In this document: in pieces, positions 33,001-46,514 of the stretch
Layout: every line of letters begins with the position of its first letter
How positions within the stretch are numbered: position 1 is the first letter of the stretch
NCBI GenBank assembly: GCA_030248215.1
Contig: JASANG010000733.1
Span: 1-64,000 of the forward strand
Reading direction: 5' to 3'
Source of the DNA: Enoplolaimus lenunculus
Taxonomy: Eukaryota > Nematoda > Enoplea > Enoplida > Thoracostomopsidae
DNA: 64,000 bases
Translations under genes and position numbers: made by a program
Notes under the pieces: generated by a model
Databases searched by the model: none
Told to the model about the DNA's origin: nothing
What the model saw: the letters and a program-made list of their open reading frames with translations, nothing else

Positions 33001-36000
33001 GCAACTGCGTCTCATGCATCGCACATTAAATTAAGGTATTTATTTTCCGCATTAAAGATATAATATACAATTTTTCCTCTCTCTCTCTCTCTCACTTTTT
33101 CATCCGTTTTTGGTTGTATTTAACATTGAATGCTGTCGTTATGAGCAAGTCAGGATCTTGTTCAAATCGTTGTGCGACATCACGTTGGAAGTACTAAAAT
33201 TAAAAATACTGCATTCCTGCGCTGCACGTAACCGGAAACGAGCACAAAAAACCAACGAACAAGCAAAATTACGTTTTTGACGAAAAAAGCGTATTATAAA
33301 CTAAATTTTTTAACTTACACGAAGCATCCCTTCCATATCTAACTGCAGTAGGTCAACGCGACACAATTGCAATATGGCTAAGGCAAGACGAAATATCATT
33401 TCCGTTCCCTAAAATAGCAAACAAACAATGATATTTTACGGACGACATACTCACAACACATAACCCAAAACGTTACCGCAACAACAACCAAATGATCATC
33501 TCAAGCTTGTGTAAAAATCGTCAAAAAATATTTATTTCATTTTGTACATTATAGCAAAGACATTAGGTAAATCACTACCACCATTTTGCAGTTCTGCTGC
33601 TTACAAACCATCTGTCAAAACTGTAATAAATTTCAAAATGCTCTCTATAATCTAATCATAACGGCGGTAGTCTCTTTAACACATAATTTTGTATACTATT
33701 TTACAAAATAATAAGTAAATAAACAACAAGGGGTGTGGTACTGCATTTTGTTAACACTTACTTCGGAAATGAAGACGTCCATAACGCGATAAGACACATC
33801 AAGTGAGAGTTGCGTTGTGAATAGGGTCAAGAACCAGGATGACGCATACATACTCGTATCAAAACCCATATTTTGGAAGTGCATATTAAGATCTGATAAC
33901 TGCTCCTGAAAGATAAACGAAAATATACTTTAAATTGACAATTATTATTTACATAATCATAACGCCTGTAAAATGACTTGAGATAAAAAAAGTAGTCTCA
34001 ATGTATCAACCAGCCATACGCTGCGTTCACTTTGCCACCATGTTTATACCACAACGCATTAACGTTGTGTGTAACGCGCTCTACAAACATCCGTGACTAT
34101 AATCAGTCCTCAACAAATTATAATTTACTAAACTAAATAACACTTCGCGATTCGAGCCATCGTTGCTCAAATTTATTTTCAATCCAAACTCCTACTCCTG
34201 GCCCCAGGTCTGCCTTCATACTACTAAAACCAACCAAAAAATGCGTATTTACCTGAACCATATTTTCAAGCTGGAACATACACAGACCAAGTTCAGTCAT
34301 TGCCGGCTTGTACAATTCACGCAGGCGATAGTCTTCCATCAGTCGTGTTAGCACTGCAAACGCTTCTTCTTCGGGCATCTGAAAAATGATTTTTCGCCAT
34401 TCATCAGAAAGTAATCATGTTCCACGTTGTGAATGCTCCACTGTGCGGGTCTAACGCTAACTAAACATTATTGCAACAAGAACAATGATTGATTTTTGTC
34501 CGAACACAAGCCGGAACTCGCAAAAAATATGTTTTATCGCAGAAATACTATTTTACTTTTTTAGAAAATGTGCAAAGCCGTTGCTAGCAATCAGATTTTG
34601 AATCTATCAACTGGGTAATGATTATTATTAAATTGAAGTTGTATCATAATCCACAGTAATTTTTCAAATACAAGATACTTTGGCACGGGGTGTTACGATT
34701 TAAGAACAAAAACACAGTGAACTCCTGAGTCACCCACCAAAACAGTCCGACAACTACGCAACCGCTAAGTAAAAGTACAATACGTGCCCCAGACGAAGTA
34801 GTTTTTGGGATGCGGTTATGCGCGGACAACACGCCCGATTGACAGTCTTAAGCGGGTGAGCTAAATTATACAAATAAATTACAGTTTTAAGACAAAATCA
34901 CACTTGACCATTATCCATAACATTCTAACTGAAAAACTATTCAAAAAAGGGGGTGTTTAATGTCCAAAAAAGTTAAATTTTAAACGCTAAAAATAGTCGA
35001 CCGGTGGGCATAATCTCGAGTTAGTGATTGAACCGAGGGTATGCCAAGTTTGTCGGGCTTTGGCATAGTGGGGTCCTCCCAAGTAGCGAAAACTTCAGCA
35101 TAAAGTGTAGTAAGCTAAATAGTACTAAGTTAGTCTGATTACGTTTAACATTTTGTTGAAACACGTACATACTTAAATAAACAGCTCTGGCTCCATCAAC
35201 TACCGGAACGGATACTGAACTACTGGTTCCGGTAGTTTTGCGTGGCATCCGGTGAACCCTAATAGATACGTACCTGTAAGAGAAGTAAGCCAGCGATAAA
35301 GGCACTTCCTTGACAATATCCAACTTCTCGGTCATGCAAACTGTACGCCTGAAACAAATACATACACAAACTATAGAACAGAAAACGCCGACTTTAACGA
35401 TGCTATACATATTAGCTAAATCGGTTAGCTTCAACAAACTACATCAGTTGCGACGTTGAACAATCAACGCATCATCAAACAAAACATTTCTTAGAATGTG
35501 TCAATCTCGAGCATTTCAGCTCAGCTACTCTTAAAACTCAAAAATTACAAACTCACTCATCCACAGCAAGCTCCATAGTCTAATCAAGTGATATACTTTT
35601 AGATTTTGATACAATAACTTTAAGGCTGTAAACCAGCTATTAACAGACCAAAATTTATAAACAACTAATGTAGCAATTATTTTTTAAATTCTAAGCCTTT
35701 AGCCATTTCGGCTTTTGAATACGTACGTATTAAGTACGCGAATTAAATTTCAATCATCATTTGAATTTTAGGGGACATGGCTAAACAACATTAGGCGAGC
35801 AGCAACTAAAAACACTGATGTTAAACTTATTGGAATATTTGTGATTATTTTGTCAAACACCGATAACGTTTATTATTATTAAAACAATTTAATTTGGAAA
35901 ATTGTCACCACAGTATGCAAACGTCATATGACCGTTGTCAACATTGCACGTCCGTGTTTACGGATGTAAATTTATTGAAAACACAATTTCTGAGGACCTA

Positions 36001-39000
36001 AACAACAATGATCCTTAGAAACCAGCAGATACAAATATCAAAACGTTGCCAAAATTTGTACACGGTTGACTCAGCCACGAATCAATTATCATTCGAATGG
36101 TGCTAAATTTATCGTGGCTTTTGTTTAAACAACAGTTTACCACAATGACCCCATTTGCATAACTTGAACTTTTTAAACTTGAAGCTGCGACAAAACCAGA
36201 ATTCAAATTTGATTTTGGAATAATTGACGAAGCCATGAGAAGTGAAATAACCGATGTAACGTGCACCGCCTAAATAATTTTTGTGCAAATACAAGCGATT
36301 TACTGATTGCATTTATATTAAACTACGTGTATATATAACTCTTCAAGTCCAATGTGCAAGACAAAAACAAAGCGGCTACTGTACCTACACTGCCCTTGCA
36401 TTTATAATAACAGTTAGGCTCAAACTCTGGCAAAAGCTCTTAGTCACATACATGCATATATGACACTTTCACCAAACCTGAGCCTAAGCCTAAACGTGGT
36501 AAACTGTTCACAACAATGAATACTTTAGAAACAAACCCTAATCTGCTTATATACCGTACACATTTTAAAGCCACCTGTTCTAAACAGCAGTACAACATAA
36601 GTCAACTCGGGCTGAAATGTTGGACATTGCGTTGACATGACTAATGACACCAATCAATTCAATATTGGACACCCATTCGCAGTAGGCATATATCAGCGTT
36701 CAACCATAAGGTAACAAACAAAAACGTGTGTCGTGCTAACGTTCAACGGTATTCCAAACACCAAACGTGGTATACATACGTATACACACATACTGTGTGG
36801 ACATTCAGCCCAACATTACCATTTATGTGTACCAGTCAAACTGGTTGCAAGATTTGAAACGCCCAGTATATCTCGAGGTTTCCAATATAATTCCTGAGTC
36901 GATTGTAAAAAGGAAACAAACCTATTCGTTGTTCTATTGCTGGAAAGATGCTCAAAATACGTATGGTTGGCATTTCAGCTTCAATAATTATAAATATACT
37001 TTGTATAAACTTTTATGTACCACAAAGAACCTACGCCAATAATCGATTTTTATTCGTCATATTTTAATAGAAAACAATACAAATAGATATAAAATTGTGT
37101 TGTTTTAAGTAATTTTTAGTATTTTCTAAAATCAAGGCGATTCAAAAAACGTGGATAACCTTCATCACTTACTATAAATAGCAATGTTGAGCATACTCGA
37201 CAATCATTTGATGCCGATACTATTAAACTAATTACCAGTGCCAGAGCAGACAGTGGTGGGGCCCCCCTCCAAACTCCAGGGTGGTTGGAGGCGCCCAAAC
37301 TCGCGGGCGAACCGAGTGAGACGCCAGACGCATTTTAAAACTTCGACAGTTTTTGTTTCAACCGGTTAGGGTGACCCCCCCCAAATGTGGGGTACGCAAG
37401 GGTTGCTGCTCCGGCGCTGCTAATCACACATAAAAGCACTGTAACCATGACCATTTTTTTGACTCGACAATTGTAATCAGCAACAAAATAACTAGTACGC
37501 ATATATATATAAGCTAAACTAAGTTTCAGTAATAAAGAAATACATAATATATACATATATATCGACGAACTTAGCCAGTACTAATTTGCAAGAATCCGCT
37601 GGTGTAATGAAAACTGATTCCGATTTTGATAAAAAGCGTTTTTGCTCCTTTTTTGTTTTAATTTAAATATAAATAATAGGGTTGAAAGCGGAACGACATT
37701 ATACTGGAATCGGAATCGAATTCGTAACAACAAATAAACAATTTTCCAAAAGGTCATATGAATAAATTGGCGATGATTTTTGGTTCTGTATTGAAGCTAA
37801 AATACAATTAATTAATGATAAGTCGACTAACTCATCGAAAGCAATTTAATAAATAATTAACACAGAATTTTTATGCAACGTATCACAACAAGTAAGATTA
37901 AAATTAAAATTTCAAAATTCCGATTCAATTTGATTGTGCAATCGGAAACGGAATCGAAACTCGTTTCGAATCGGAACTCTTATCAGAATCGGAATTACGG
38001 CTGCACCCTGATAAATAAATATGTGTATTGTATGGACATAGTAGGATGAAAAATACGTACCACGCAGATACATACACCATAAGTGTCCATCTAAAAGAAC
38101 AATATGCTCTATAATTCTTAAAAAAACTTAAAACTATATACCCCTTAAGCTCAAACAACATTAAATATGAGCTTTGGCGTAATATAAGCCGCAATTTATT
38201 GTCTTCAGTATACACGCTGCCTTTACCAGAAATGAGAAAACCACACCAATAACATCATTAGCTCAGAAAAACAAAACCTTATCTGCAAAAAGAAAATAAT
38301 GAAGTGAACATGGCGCAGCAGTCAACAGACAGGCCACTAGGTAACACAAGATATTACCCTTCCACGTGCGGATCCTGAGGGTGGAGGCGTCCCTCCCCCG
38401 TCAGAGTTTTTTTGCGTTAAAATGGTAAGGTTCCTACCTTACGATTTTTTACAATTTTTCAGGGATGGGAGTCTCAATGAAGAAGTTGAGACTGAGGCAC
38501 CGTCTCAAATCCTTCGAGACTGACAATTGAAACATTTTTGAGAGTATCAGATTTTTTGAACCAATACCGAAACATTTCTGAAAAATTCTACACGACGAAT
38601 TTTAAAGGTTCTATTTTGCTCTTAAAAACAATATATAAGTTTGACGTAAATACGATATATTTATCTATTTGGCACGACATTTACCGGGGTGCAACTAGAA
38701 TTCCGATTTAAAACAAGTTTCTATTCCGATCCCACACTCAATCGGAATATGGATTTTGAAATATTAATGTTAATCATACATGTAATTTGTTGCATAAAAA
38801 TGTTCTCGATCCCAACATCCGAACAAACAAAACTATCGTTATATTTTGATAATAACAATAATAACCTGATTGTAGGTTAGTTTCACAGACATAAAAATTA
38901 TCGCCAATTTGTTTGGATCCGCCTTTGGTCCGTTCGATATTTTTGCACAACGTAGCCGCCCCTTTCCAACCGCCTGGCCACGCCCTGGATTGCCCATGCT

Positions 39001-42000
39001 AAGCCCTAAGAGTTACATACAAAACAGCAGACGTTGCATAGATAATATGTACATACGTAAGACGTATGACATACATTATATTGCGCGTTGCATGTCAACT
39101 CGTATTAGCGAATTAACTAAATTAACTGTCAGTTACTTGGCATTCTGCACACATGTATTTTACAGATCACTTAGTGCAGACTCGGAAAACAACGAACATT
39201 AATTTTCGTTATCCATTAAGAGTTTGTTAATATTAGACAGCTTTATTCGTCCAAAATGGAAAAACACGGACACGGTAGTCAAGCTGTATAAATCCAGATA
39301 GCGACCGGATATCCGGTTCCAGCGAAAACTTCACATCCAGTTCCGATTTTCGACATTGCCGAATATTTCACACTAAAAGTATACCTTTACTCTATGTGAA
39401 ACTGGCATTTCTTTCTATATAACTTAATTTTATTACACCTCGATCTTATTTTCCACACCACTGAGCAAACGTCCGGTTAAAAAAGCCAGCTAAGTGTAGG
39501 CGTAGGCAAGATTTTGGCTTGGAGACGGACACATTAAGTCCTTTTACCTAATATTATGTGGTTTCGTCTTTAGTTTTCTAACATCGTTATTTAACCTCAT
39601 CTGGGGCAGGCATTGGCCTCATCGTCGCCGCCCTCTGACTGCACCGCTGCCCAGCAATAATTAACCACAATTAAACACAACTCTTGAGGTTTCCATGATG
39701 ACAAAAAGTGAATACACCATAATATGTCGCCCAGACCAGACAATAATTTATTTATTACTCAATGATTCGAGAACAAAACAATTTTTTTGAAAAACCAAGT
39801 TAATATGGGTTTTTCTTTAAACTACATGGTACATACATTCATACTATATACGTAATTAGCGGATTATAACGATTTGTCTGGTTCAGGTTCGCTAATCAGC
39901 TAATACGTAGATACAGGCCACTGATGTAGCTGCCGCAAATTCCCGACGAAAACAAAGTTCACAATAATTAACCAGAGCGAAAGTACTATTATTTACCATG
40001 TAACCACTCTAACCACTCGCTGCTCCGGTGCCAAAGCCAGCAAAATCAATCAAAATGTACAGTTGTTTTGCCAGTGGCAGTATACTAGTTTGAAATAGTA
40101 AAACCATTAAAACTAACCTTCTTATTATGAGAAAAAGTGCCACCGACGTATTGTTTTTAGGTTTTTGTTTGCCAAATAGAAAGCTATATGTAGTGCAACG
40201 ACGTACGTACATGTGACAAGGTCAAGATTTCTCTGGGGCCCATGGCCCCTTGTTATGAGATAAAACAGAAATAGTGTAGCACTGAAAAACGAATAGTAAG
40301 CAAATTATACTGAAACGTTGTAAGTGGTACATTTAGTTTACATCCATCATATTTCAACGATGTGTACCCAGCTAGGACGCACCCGGAATTCGAGTTCCGG
40401 AAGAAAAATTTGCTATTATTTCAACTTTCCAATCCCTGTTTGCTTTTCGGTATATATCATCTCCGGCTGCAGCCACCCACAACCTCATAATAGCGAAACT
40501 GCATACAGACAAAGCTTAGATAAACTTAGTTGATCTATTGCTAAACATACATGGTCGAAGGCGACACGGCCTGGTGACATTCACATAAATTAGTGTTTAT
40601 TAACATTAGATCAGTCTGTACTTCTTTTTACACTTGCGTGAACATGACGTGACGACAAAAAATGATACGCTCGCATCATATAAATGCAAATGGCAGCTGT
40701 CATAAGTGCTAAACATCATTTTACATTACTGTAGTGTTAATTACTTTTTATAATGCACACTTGCTCTTTAGCCCTCCAGGTACGTAACTGTTGATCTTCA
40801 CATTCCGCACCAAATAATTTATTTACTAATTCGAAAAACCGCTCGAAATGAACCACAAAGAGCTAAAATTTGGTTTCATATAAACAACAAAGGCAATCAT
40901 GTTAACTGAACATACAGTCAGCCAGTCCAGTGAACAAATAATAAATTTAGACCTTTAGGAACAAAATATGCGCACATCTCTGCCAAAGTACAAAAATTTG
41001 CGTATATGTCGCAGCCCAATCTGCTATTCGGGCCAATTACTAATTGGCCTAGGCCAATCTGCTATTTTATGTAATAACAGTGTGGCCCGGGCTAGGCTAC
41101 TATTGAACTTATGGACCAATCAGATTTGATTATTCAGATAGACGCAATACCGTCCACCAATCAACGTTGGTGTTACATCACTGCGGTTTTGTGAAATCTC
41201 ACAATCGCTATTTGACCTAAGCCAAACTGCTGTTTGCTGGTATATAGCAGATTATCAAGAAATTGTATTTCCACAGTGTAGCTAAACACATACCTTCATA
41301 ACATTGAGCAAACTTTGTTGGCCTCGTCCTTCAGAGTCGCGGAAAAACTCGTGCTCCGGATACGTTCGAGAAACATCGCGTTTAATTACCTAAAATACAA
41401 TAACGTAATATAGCTGAAGTTCTATCGGCACCAAGAGTATAACGCTTAAGGCAGAAACCTTCTATCTTCGATGCAAGAATGTAAAGGGCTATCAATGTAG
41501 ATTTGCCCATCTGATGACATGCATGCTGAATTGATGACAACGGATGGTTTGGTAACACATTTTTCTAATATATCTAACAATCAGTTTTCGCAAGGTGTTC
41601 AATAGGAACGAAGTAAAACTGATTGGCCTGTATGATTTTGCTGACATATAGTCGTCTTTTCCCGGTTAAGCAATGTATTACCGACACTAACGGTACTAGT
41701 ATACGTAAACCGTATCTTTTTCGTTAAGTACTGCCAAAAACGAAAACCCAAAATGGCTGTTTTGGTTTAGTCTTTAGCCTAATCATACGGGTCTAAGCGT
41801 ATAGCGAGGGTTTATTTCACCAGACGTTAAACAAAACTTAAATCGATATGTTCCGGTAAACCAATTTCGATACGTACATACACGGTAAACGCAGTTCAGT
41901 ACCTATATTCTCACATACCTACCTATCACCTCACCAGTTAACGACACGTTTTTCACACTGACAAACTCCAATTATTGCAGATCTCAAGATTTGTACAGAA

Positions 42001-45000
42001 TTTGGACAAATCGAATGGAAAAACGTGCTCAACTTCTAAGCTCATCATTTGATTATTAGAAGACAGTCACAATACCATCATCAACTGCTGATAGATGCTG
42101 TCTCTGTGCTCACACATCTGAGAATACAGCACAGATTCCTGACTCAAGCTGAGAATTAAACAAAAACACATTTACGTACCTTCTCATGCGGCGATGTTGA
42201 CCGCATATACTCAGCGTACACATCATGCGTTGATTGCGGATTCGCGTGACTGAGCAACTGCCATGCAATCGTTCGAAAATGACATGGAATACCGCGTCGT
42301 ACCAATTGCTGTAACAACAAAACCAAATAAGCTTAGACAACAAAAATTAAATCCAATTAATCAGCAATAAAAGGTTAGAAAGGACTAAAACATACATGTC
42401 TTAGCAAAGCCATGTTGAGGACAGGATCCCAACACAGCTAAGCTCACTTCCCGCTTACGGTTTAACACTTTGACACCCGTGGCCACGGCACATTTTGGCC
42501 AAGAAGCACCTGTTACTGGCAAAGGTCCAGTTACTTAGTGGATTGGTTCTATGTCCGTGTTCCCACAGCGTACAATCGCACTTACACGCAGTAATTTCTA
42601 AAACTAGCGTGTACTTTAGCTTAGCTCCGACGCCCGCTAGATATAAATAAAATGCGAAAAGTATTGCAACAATGACACGCTCTGTAGTACTGTTACTACT
42701 ACCGATAAAGCTATATTTTACAAAGACAGAATATTTACGTATCTGCATAACATACATCAACCATCATCACAGTACAATAGATATTTTTAGCTCAACAATC
42801 ACAGTTTCAGCATTCAACTACGTATTATTACATACAAATATTGCCGTTGTTATACGCGACCTCTGCTATCTCTCTTAAAAATCTACAGCTTTCTGCTAAA
42901 TGAAACATATTACAGTAATATATACACACATACTATGTAACGTACAATGGGCACACGAAACTAATTCTAAGAACTATGCATTCCATCCATCCATACATAC
43001 ATATTCCATTACATCCAAACAATCATAAATAACACGAGAAACACACAGAAACATAGCTATCAATTTGATCAGGGAAAGGTTAAGTTCGACAATAACTTCG
43101 AACGAACGGTATCTTGTGTTGCCACCACAACTTATTCCTAAAAATTTCTACACAAAAATCACACCGAAAAGGTGTTTGACCCATCCATAATCTATCCCCT
43201 GTGGCAACACGCGTTTGGTAGCAAAGAAAAACCACACAGAACAGCATCGAGCGCATTACTTTACAGAATTTTTACACAAATTCACCTTGTGTTTACGTCC
43301 AAATCTGTGCGCGAACACACTGACTGACTAATAATGTACACTACAATTTATTTGTACAAAACAACACATACTAAAATACATCCCCATCTGCCGCCGCATG
43401 CACTGCTGTCCTGCCCTCTCGTTCAGTCTAACGCCATATTGTGCTCCGATATATTGAAACACACAAAATGCACTGTAAATGCAATAGACGTATTATATAT
43501 ATCACCAGGACATTTTAAATATTTTTTCACTTAATCGCCACAACGAAAAAATACCGTTTTGATGATAGGAAGTGAAGTACGTATGTATATATACAATGAA
43601 TGCACTGTCAAAGTGTTTGAGTGACAGCATGCATTGTACGTACTATTATACCAAACTCTAGTCACAGTAATTAATACAAAACAAATATATTACAAACTGA
43701 TCATTCACAACCCTTTGAAGACTACATTTATAAACGATCATACTTAAGAGTAAAATGACTCTTTAGAGAGAGTACGGAACTTTGCAAATTTTGCACATTT
43801 TGATTTTATCCTCTGTAAAAATTTTAGATACGTATGTGTGCTGATAAATTGACATTTTTAAAAATTGGCACACCTGCCGGTACCTCTTATGCATTTAGCA
43901 GTGAGTTACAATAATTTAACTTTATCTGCTGACACATAACAGTGCATCTGATCATCAAACTGTGATGTGTATCTTGCCTCTGTGTTTGAAAACATTTGAC
44001 TCAAATTTACAATTCTAGCGGTGTTATATCGTTTCTTAATTAGATTTTAAGTGATCACAATTATTAAACTGGGAAACTAAACGGTTCTTTATGCGTCATG
44101 GGGAAAATTAGTATTGAATACTTCCTAATATAACAATTGGCATCGGAAAATATTTTACCATCGAACACAACACAAGTTGCAAATCAGCTTGGCATAATCG
44201 ACGATAACAGTACATTCTACAACCCATAAACGAGAGAACAGCAAAAGGCATATCGTGAAGGAAATTTTTTATGCGCAGAATGTGCACTTACATGCTTTTG
44301 TCGAAGATCCAATATTTATGATGCCTATTTTAAATAGGCAACCTAAATCACTTGCGAATGAACAATTTTTACACAGTTCTATCCATTTCAAACTTTAAAA
44401 TAATAATTATGCAACAATACTTCGAATTCGATTTAGGTGCATAAAATAGATCAAAACTAACAAACGATGTCACGCGGTTCAGGTTTTACACCACAGTTCA
44501 GAATATCTTATAGCTGGGTGCAACCGGAATTCCGATTCAAAACGAGTTAAAATTCCGATTCTATTGCATAATCAAGCGGAATCTGAATTCTAACATTTTA
44601 ATTTTAAGTCTCTACCAGGGTGCAACCGGAATTCCGGTTGCGGCATTATTTCACCTTCCGATTCCGGTACCTTGACAATCGCCAAAAATAAACCACCGAT
44701 GATAGTAGATCGTATTATAAAAATCTAAAATACAGCAGATAAAAAGAATACCTTTCTCCAGCTAGGGCTATATCAACAATAATATTGCAAAACCAACATT
44801 TAAAATAAATTTTGCGGCGACATGTATTTTCCATTATCCGGTTCCGGTAATTTTTTCAAATTCCAATTCCGATTCCGGTAAATTGTAATTCCGGTTGCAC
44901 CTTGGTCTCAACTTGTTGAGATATATATTGCATAAAAATTCTACATCATTGATCTATTAAACTGTTTTCATTGCGCAACTTATCAATAATTGATTGCAGT

Positions 45001-46514
45001 TTATCTTTACACAACTAAAAATGATCGCCAATTTGCTCGTGTGACGTTTATGAAAGTTTTTGCCTGCCAACTCACACCCTAAATCAATACTATAGTCACC
45101 AAATTTCTAGCTCCGATTCAGTTCCCGATTCCGGTATAAATTTGCTGTTCAACTCCGGTTTAATCCAGTTCCGCGTTGCACCCTGCCTTAAACAACATAT
45201 CATTCAAACAAGTCATAGACAAAATACACATCGACACGTATATGTAGATCAACACTAGAGAATGCTAAAAACTTAAAACGCAGAGTGAATGCGATAACCA
45301 GCACCGGTATTCCATTGTTCAGACTACGTATTTATCGCTGAAACGCATAACTCTTATGTATACTAGAAATAAACTAAACAGCTATTCCGTTACAAAATAT
45401 AACAGTGACATTTCCTAAACTGAACGAAATAACGTTCTATGTTTTATTGAAGTATCTATGTAATGTACATATTATTTTGGAAACCGATCGCTCGAATATA
45501 CACTTTCGGAATATATTATTTCACATTCCACAAGGATTACACTACTGTAACCAATAATTATTCGAGATTTACCGCTCCGGTCACAGGTCTTCAAACAACC
45601 AAAAATACACGCCTTCATTCATGCAGCTGAGCTTACCTTTATATACAAAGGCCTTTTCTTGTATTCAACTTCCCAATTTTTAACCAAATCGCTCCAAACC
45701 GACCAAAGGTCCTCTTGCAAATCTTCTGAGAGGCTCAACTGTGCCTGAGTAGTGCACGCGGTGCAATCACTATCGGAATCGTTCGATTTCTTGCTTCCTG
45801 TACCGCCGCTGATAGATTTCGTGTCAGATTCAATAAGTCTAAAAAATAGTTGTTTGGAGCACGACATATATACTTATTCGAAACAAATTTCCGCTGACTG
45901 ACAATGAAATCCGAAGAAAACCAACTGGTGTATCTGTCTAGTATCTATATTTATAAGTACTCCACATGAATTTTCAAATGTGCTGATTGAATACAAAACT
46001 TTGTCTCATAGTTAAGACTTACAACCGTTTATTTTGCATTTGCGCTGAAAGGCAAGACTATCGCTGTTCCTAATGGACAAAATATTACAGCTAAAATTTA
46101 TTGGTTGATAATTTTTATGTACATGTGTCTTCCGGCACCAATCCTTATCAGTGAGTACAATAACTATTGTATTAGGACAAAAGATTTTACCTATCAGCGG
46201 CGTTTAATAACAGATATTAGTTTATACTAGGTTTTATATCCCTTGCGAGATGGTACAGTTACCAAATTTACTAAACTGAGAACAGATACCGACTTAACGC
46301 ATGTAGTACATAACATAGTACCCACCATGGCACCGTTATATCTGTAGTTGCACGCATTATACCTATTCTGTTGTTCCATGGTTTCTAGCATTTCAACGTC
46401 GTTCAACGAAAGCCCACTAGACACCGGTAATTTGCCGTTGGTCCTTGGAGTTCCAGGCAACGATTTTAAACTGATGTTATCGCAATTGGAAAGACACACA
46501 GATGCTTCGGACAT
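25849..46514 (-). CDS. EVI5: EVI5-family TBC-domain Rab GTPase-activating protein, complete
   Basis: Rab GAP of the EVI5/EVI5L family (Rab11 and Rab35 are the known substrates in other animals), acting in recycling and at the midbody. In gene order the exons are 46514-46363, 45838-45637, 42308-42180, 41389-41294, 35348-35274, 34378-34253, 33905-33762, 33408-33319, 33193-33096, 32823-32763, 32463-32410, 32178-32005, 31307-31146, 31002-30853, 29970-29479, 28641-28495, 27053-27009, 26415-25849. All 18 join in frame to 987 residues. Layout: short Ser-rich N terminus (1-118), TBC domain (about 119-371), coiled coils (about 372-571 and 700-784), disordered tail (800-987). Both catalytic fingers are present: IxxDxxR at 163-169 and YxQ at 204-206, so it should be active. 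Start chosen at ATG 46514-46512 because an in-frame stop lies shortly upstream. The N terminus is shorter than in vertebrates. One intron (32409-32179) is GC-AG. Confidence 0.95.
26560..26835. repeat. short direct duplication in an EVI5 intron
   Basis: TTGGTGCAATAATTACATCC followed by GTTTATGGTTTTTCC occurs twice, about 50 bp apart (about 26739 and 26789). Confidence 0.7.
27731..28416. mobile_element. non-autonomous element with GAGCGAAGCTC ends
   Basis: About 686 bp between TTGAGCGAAGCTCAGG and (inverted) TTGAGCGAAGCTCGAAG. Interior has three imperfect direct repeats marked by ACTCTAAT/CCCTAATAATTAGTGAAAT (near 27858, 27965, 28142), and near the right end a GACGGACAGACAGACGGAC tract. In the EVI5 intron 28494-27054. 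Confidence 0.7.
28495..32823 (-). CDS. EVI5: EVI5 coiled-coil exons (seven exons)
   Basis: RLRTENRLLRQRIEYLEQ (32463-32410) and SGALADRLIQGQVNLAEEAE (32178-32005) match vertebrate EVI5 almost word for word. Two related modules follow: VASLQEELISVKMREAEATL (31002-30853) and KELEDQLMGTRIREAEACVE (29970-29479), which correspond one-to-one to the two such modules in human EVI5. The 29970-29479 exon is 164 codons and begins with about 120 residues of Ser/Thr/Gly/Pro-rich sequence that vertebrates replace with a short linker. Its donor, CAG followed by GTTTGA, is weak. Confidence 0.92.
28877..29310. repeat. tandem duplication of about 220 bp in an EVI5 intron
   Basis: Two copies starting AATGTAGACAATGGTTGTA (28873) and AATGTAGACAACGGTTGTA (29090), both continuing through CAGTATCTTTGCTAT and GATGAAACCGG-type sequence to a TTAGGC-like end (ATTAGGCTTACGCTT). 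Clearly diverged. Confidence 0.8.
33096..42308 (-). CDS. EVI5: EVI5 TBC domain exons (seven exons)
   Basis: Exons 42308-42180 to 33193-33096 carry the whole TBC fold. Landmarks in order: LVRRGIPCHFRTIAWQLL; IKRDVSRTYPEHEFFRD with the arginine finger; DREVGYCQGSAFIAG with the glutamine finger; EEEAFAVLTRLMEDYRLREL; TSMYASSWFLTLFTTQL; RVMDVFISEGTEMIFRLALA; LDMEGMLRYFQ. Each exon has a length that keeps frame. The 41293-35349 intron, 5.9 kb, is the largest and holds an hAT-type element (37236-37419) and other repeats. Confidence 0.96.
35349..41293. other. EVI5 intron, 5.9 kb, no nested gene recognised
   Basis: Holds the hAT-type element 37236-37419 and decayed CAGGGTG-family pieces at about 37915-38010 and 38690-38760. 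A stretch at 41013-41235 repeats AATCTGCTATT and GGCCTAGGCCAA in inverted form and may be a decayed MITE. Several open frames of 60-97 codons have no family resemblance. Confidence 0.6.
37236..37419. mobile_element. hAT-type MITE, second copy of the 1787 family
   Basis: Same ends as the copy at 1787 (CAGTGCCAGAGCA left; inverted CAGCGCCGGAGCA right) and shared interior CCGGTTAGGGTG. Target duplication CTAATTAC / CTAATCAC, one mismatch. It lies in the largest EVI5 intron. Confidence 0.9.
42309..45636. other. EVI5 intron, 3.3 kb, no nested gene recognised
   Basis: AT-rich, with the hAT-type MITE 44616-44904 and related ends at about 44515 and 45100-45185. Confidence 0.6.
44616..44904. mobile_element. 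hAT-type MITE, CAGGGTGCAACCGG family
   Basis: 289 bp, target duplication GTCTCTAC / GTCTCAAC (44608-44615, 44905-44912). Ends CAGGGTGCAACCGGAATTCC and (inverted) CAAGGTGCAACCGGAATT. In the EVI5 intron 45636-42309. Single ends or decayed copies of the family occur at about 24616, 37915-38010, 38690, 44515, 45100-45185, 47380, 49235 and 49790. Confidence 0.85.
45637..46514 (-). CDS. EVI5: EVI5 exons 1-2: N-terminal region
   Basis: Exon 46514-46363 encodes MSEASVCLSNC through LSLNDVEMLETMEQQN; the motif matches vertebrate LSPDDLELLAKLEEQNRLLE. Exon 45838-45637 starts by completing Arg and reads LIESDTKSISGG, then a Ser/Asp-rich stretch and DLWSVWSDLVKNWEVEYKK, matching the segment just before the vertebrate TBC domain. 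An additional non-coding or alternative 5' exon further upstream is possible; none was recognised. Confidence 0.85.
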
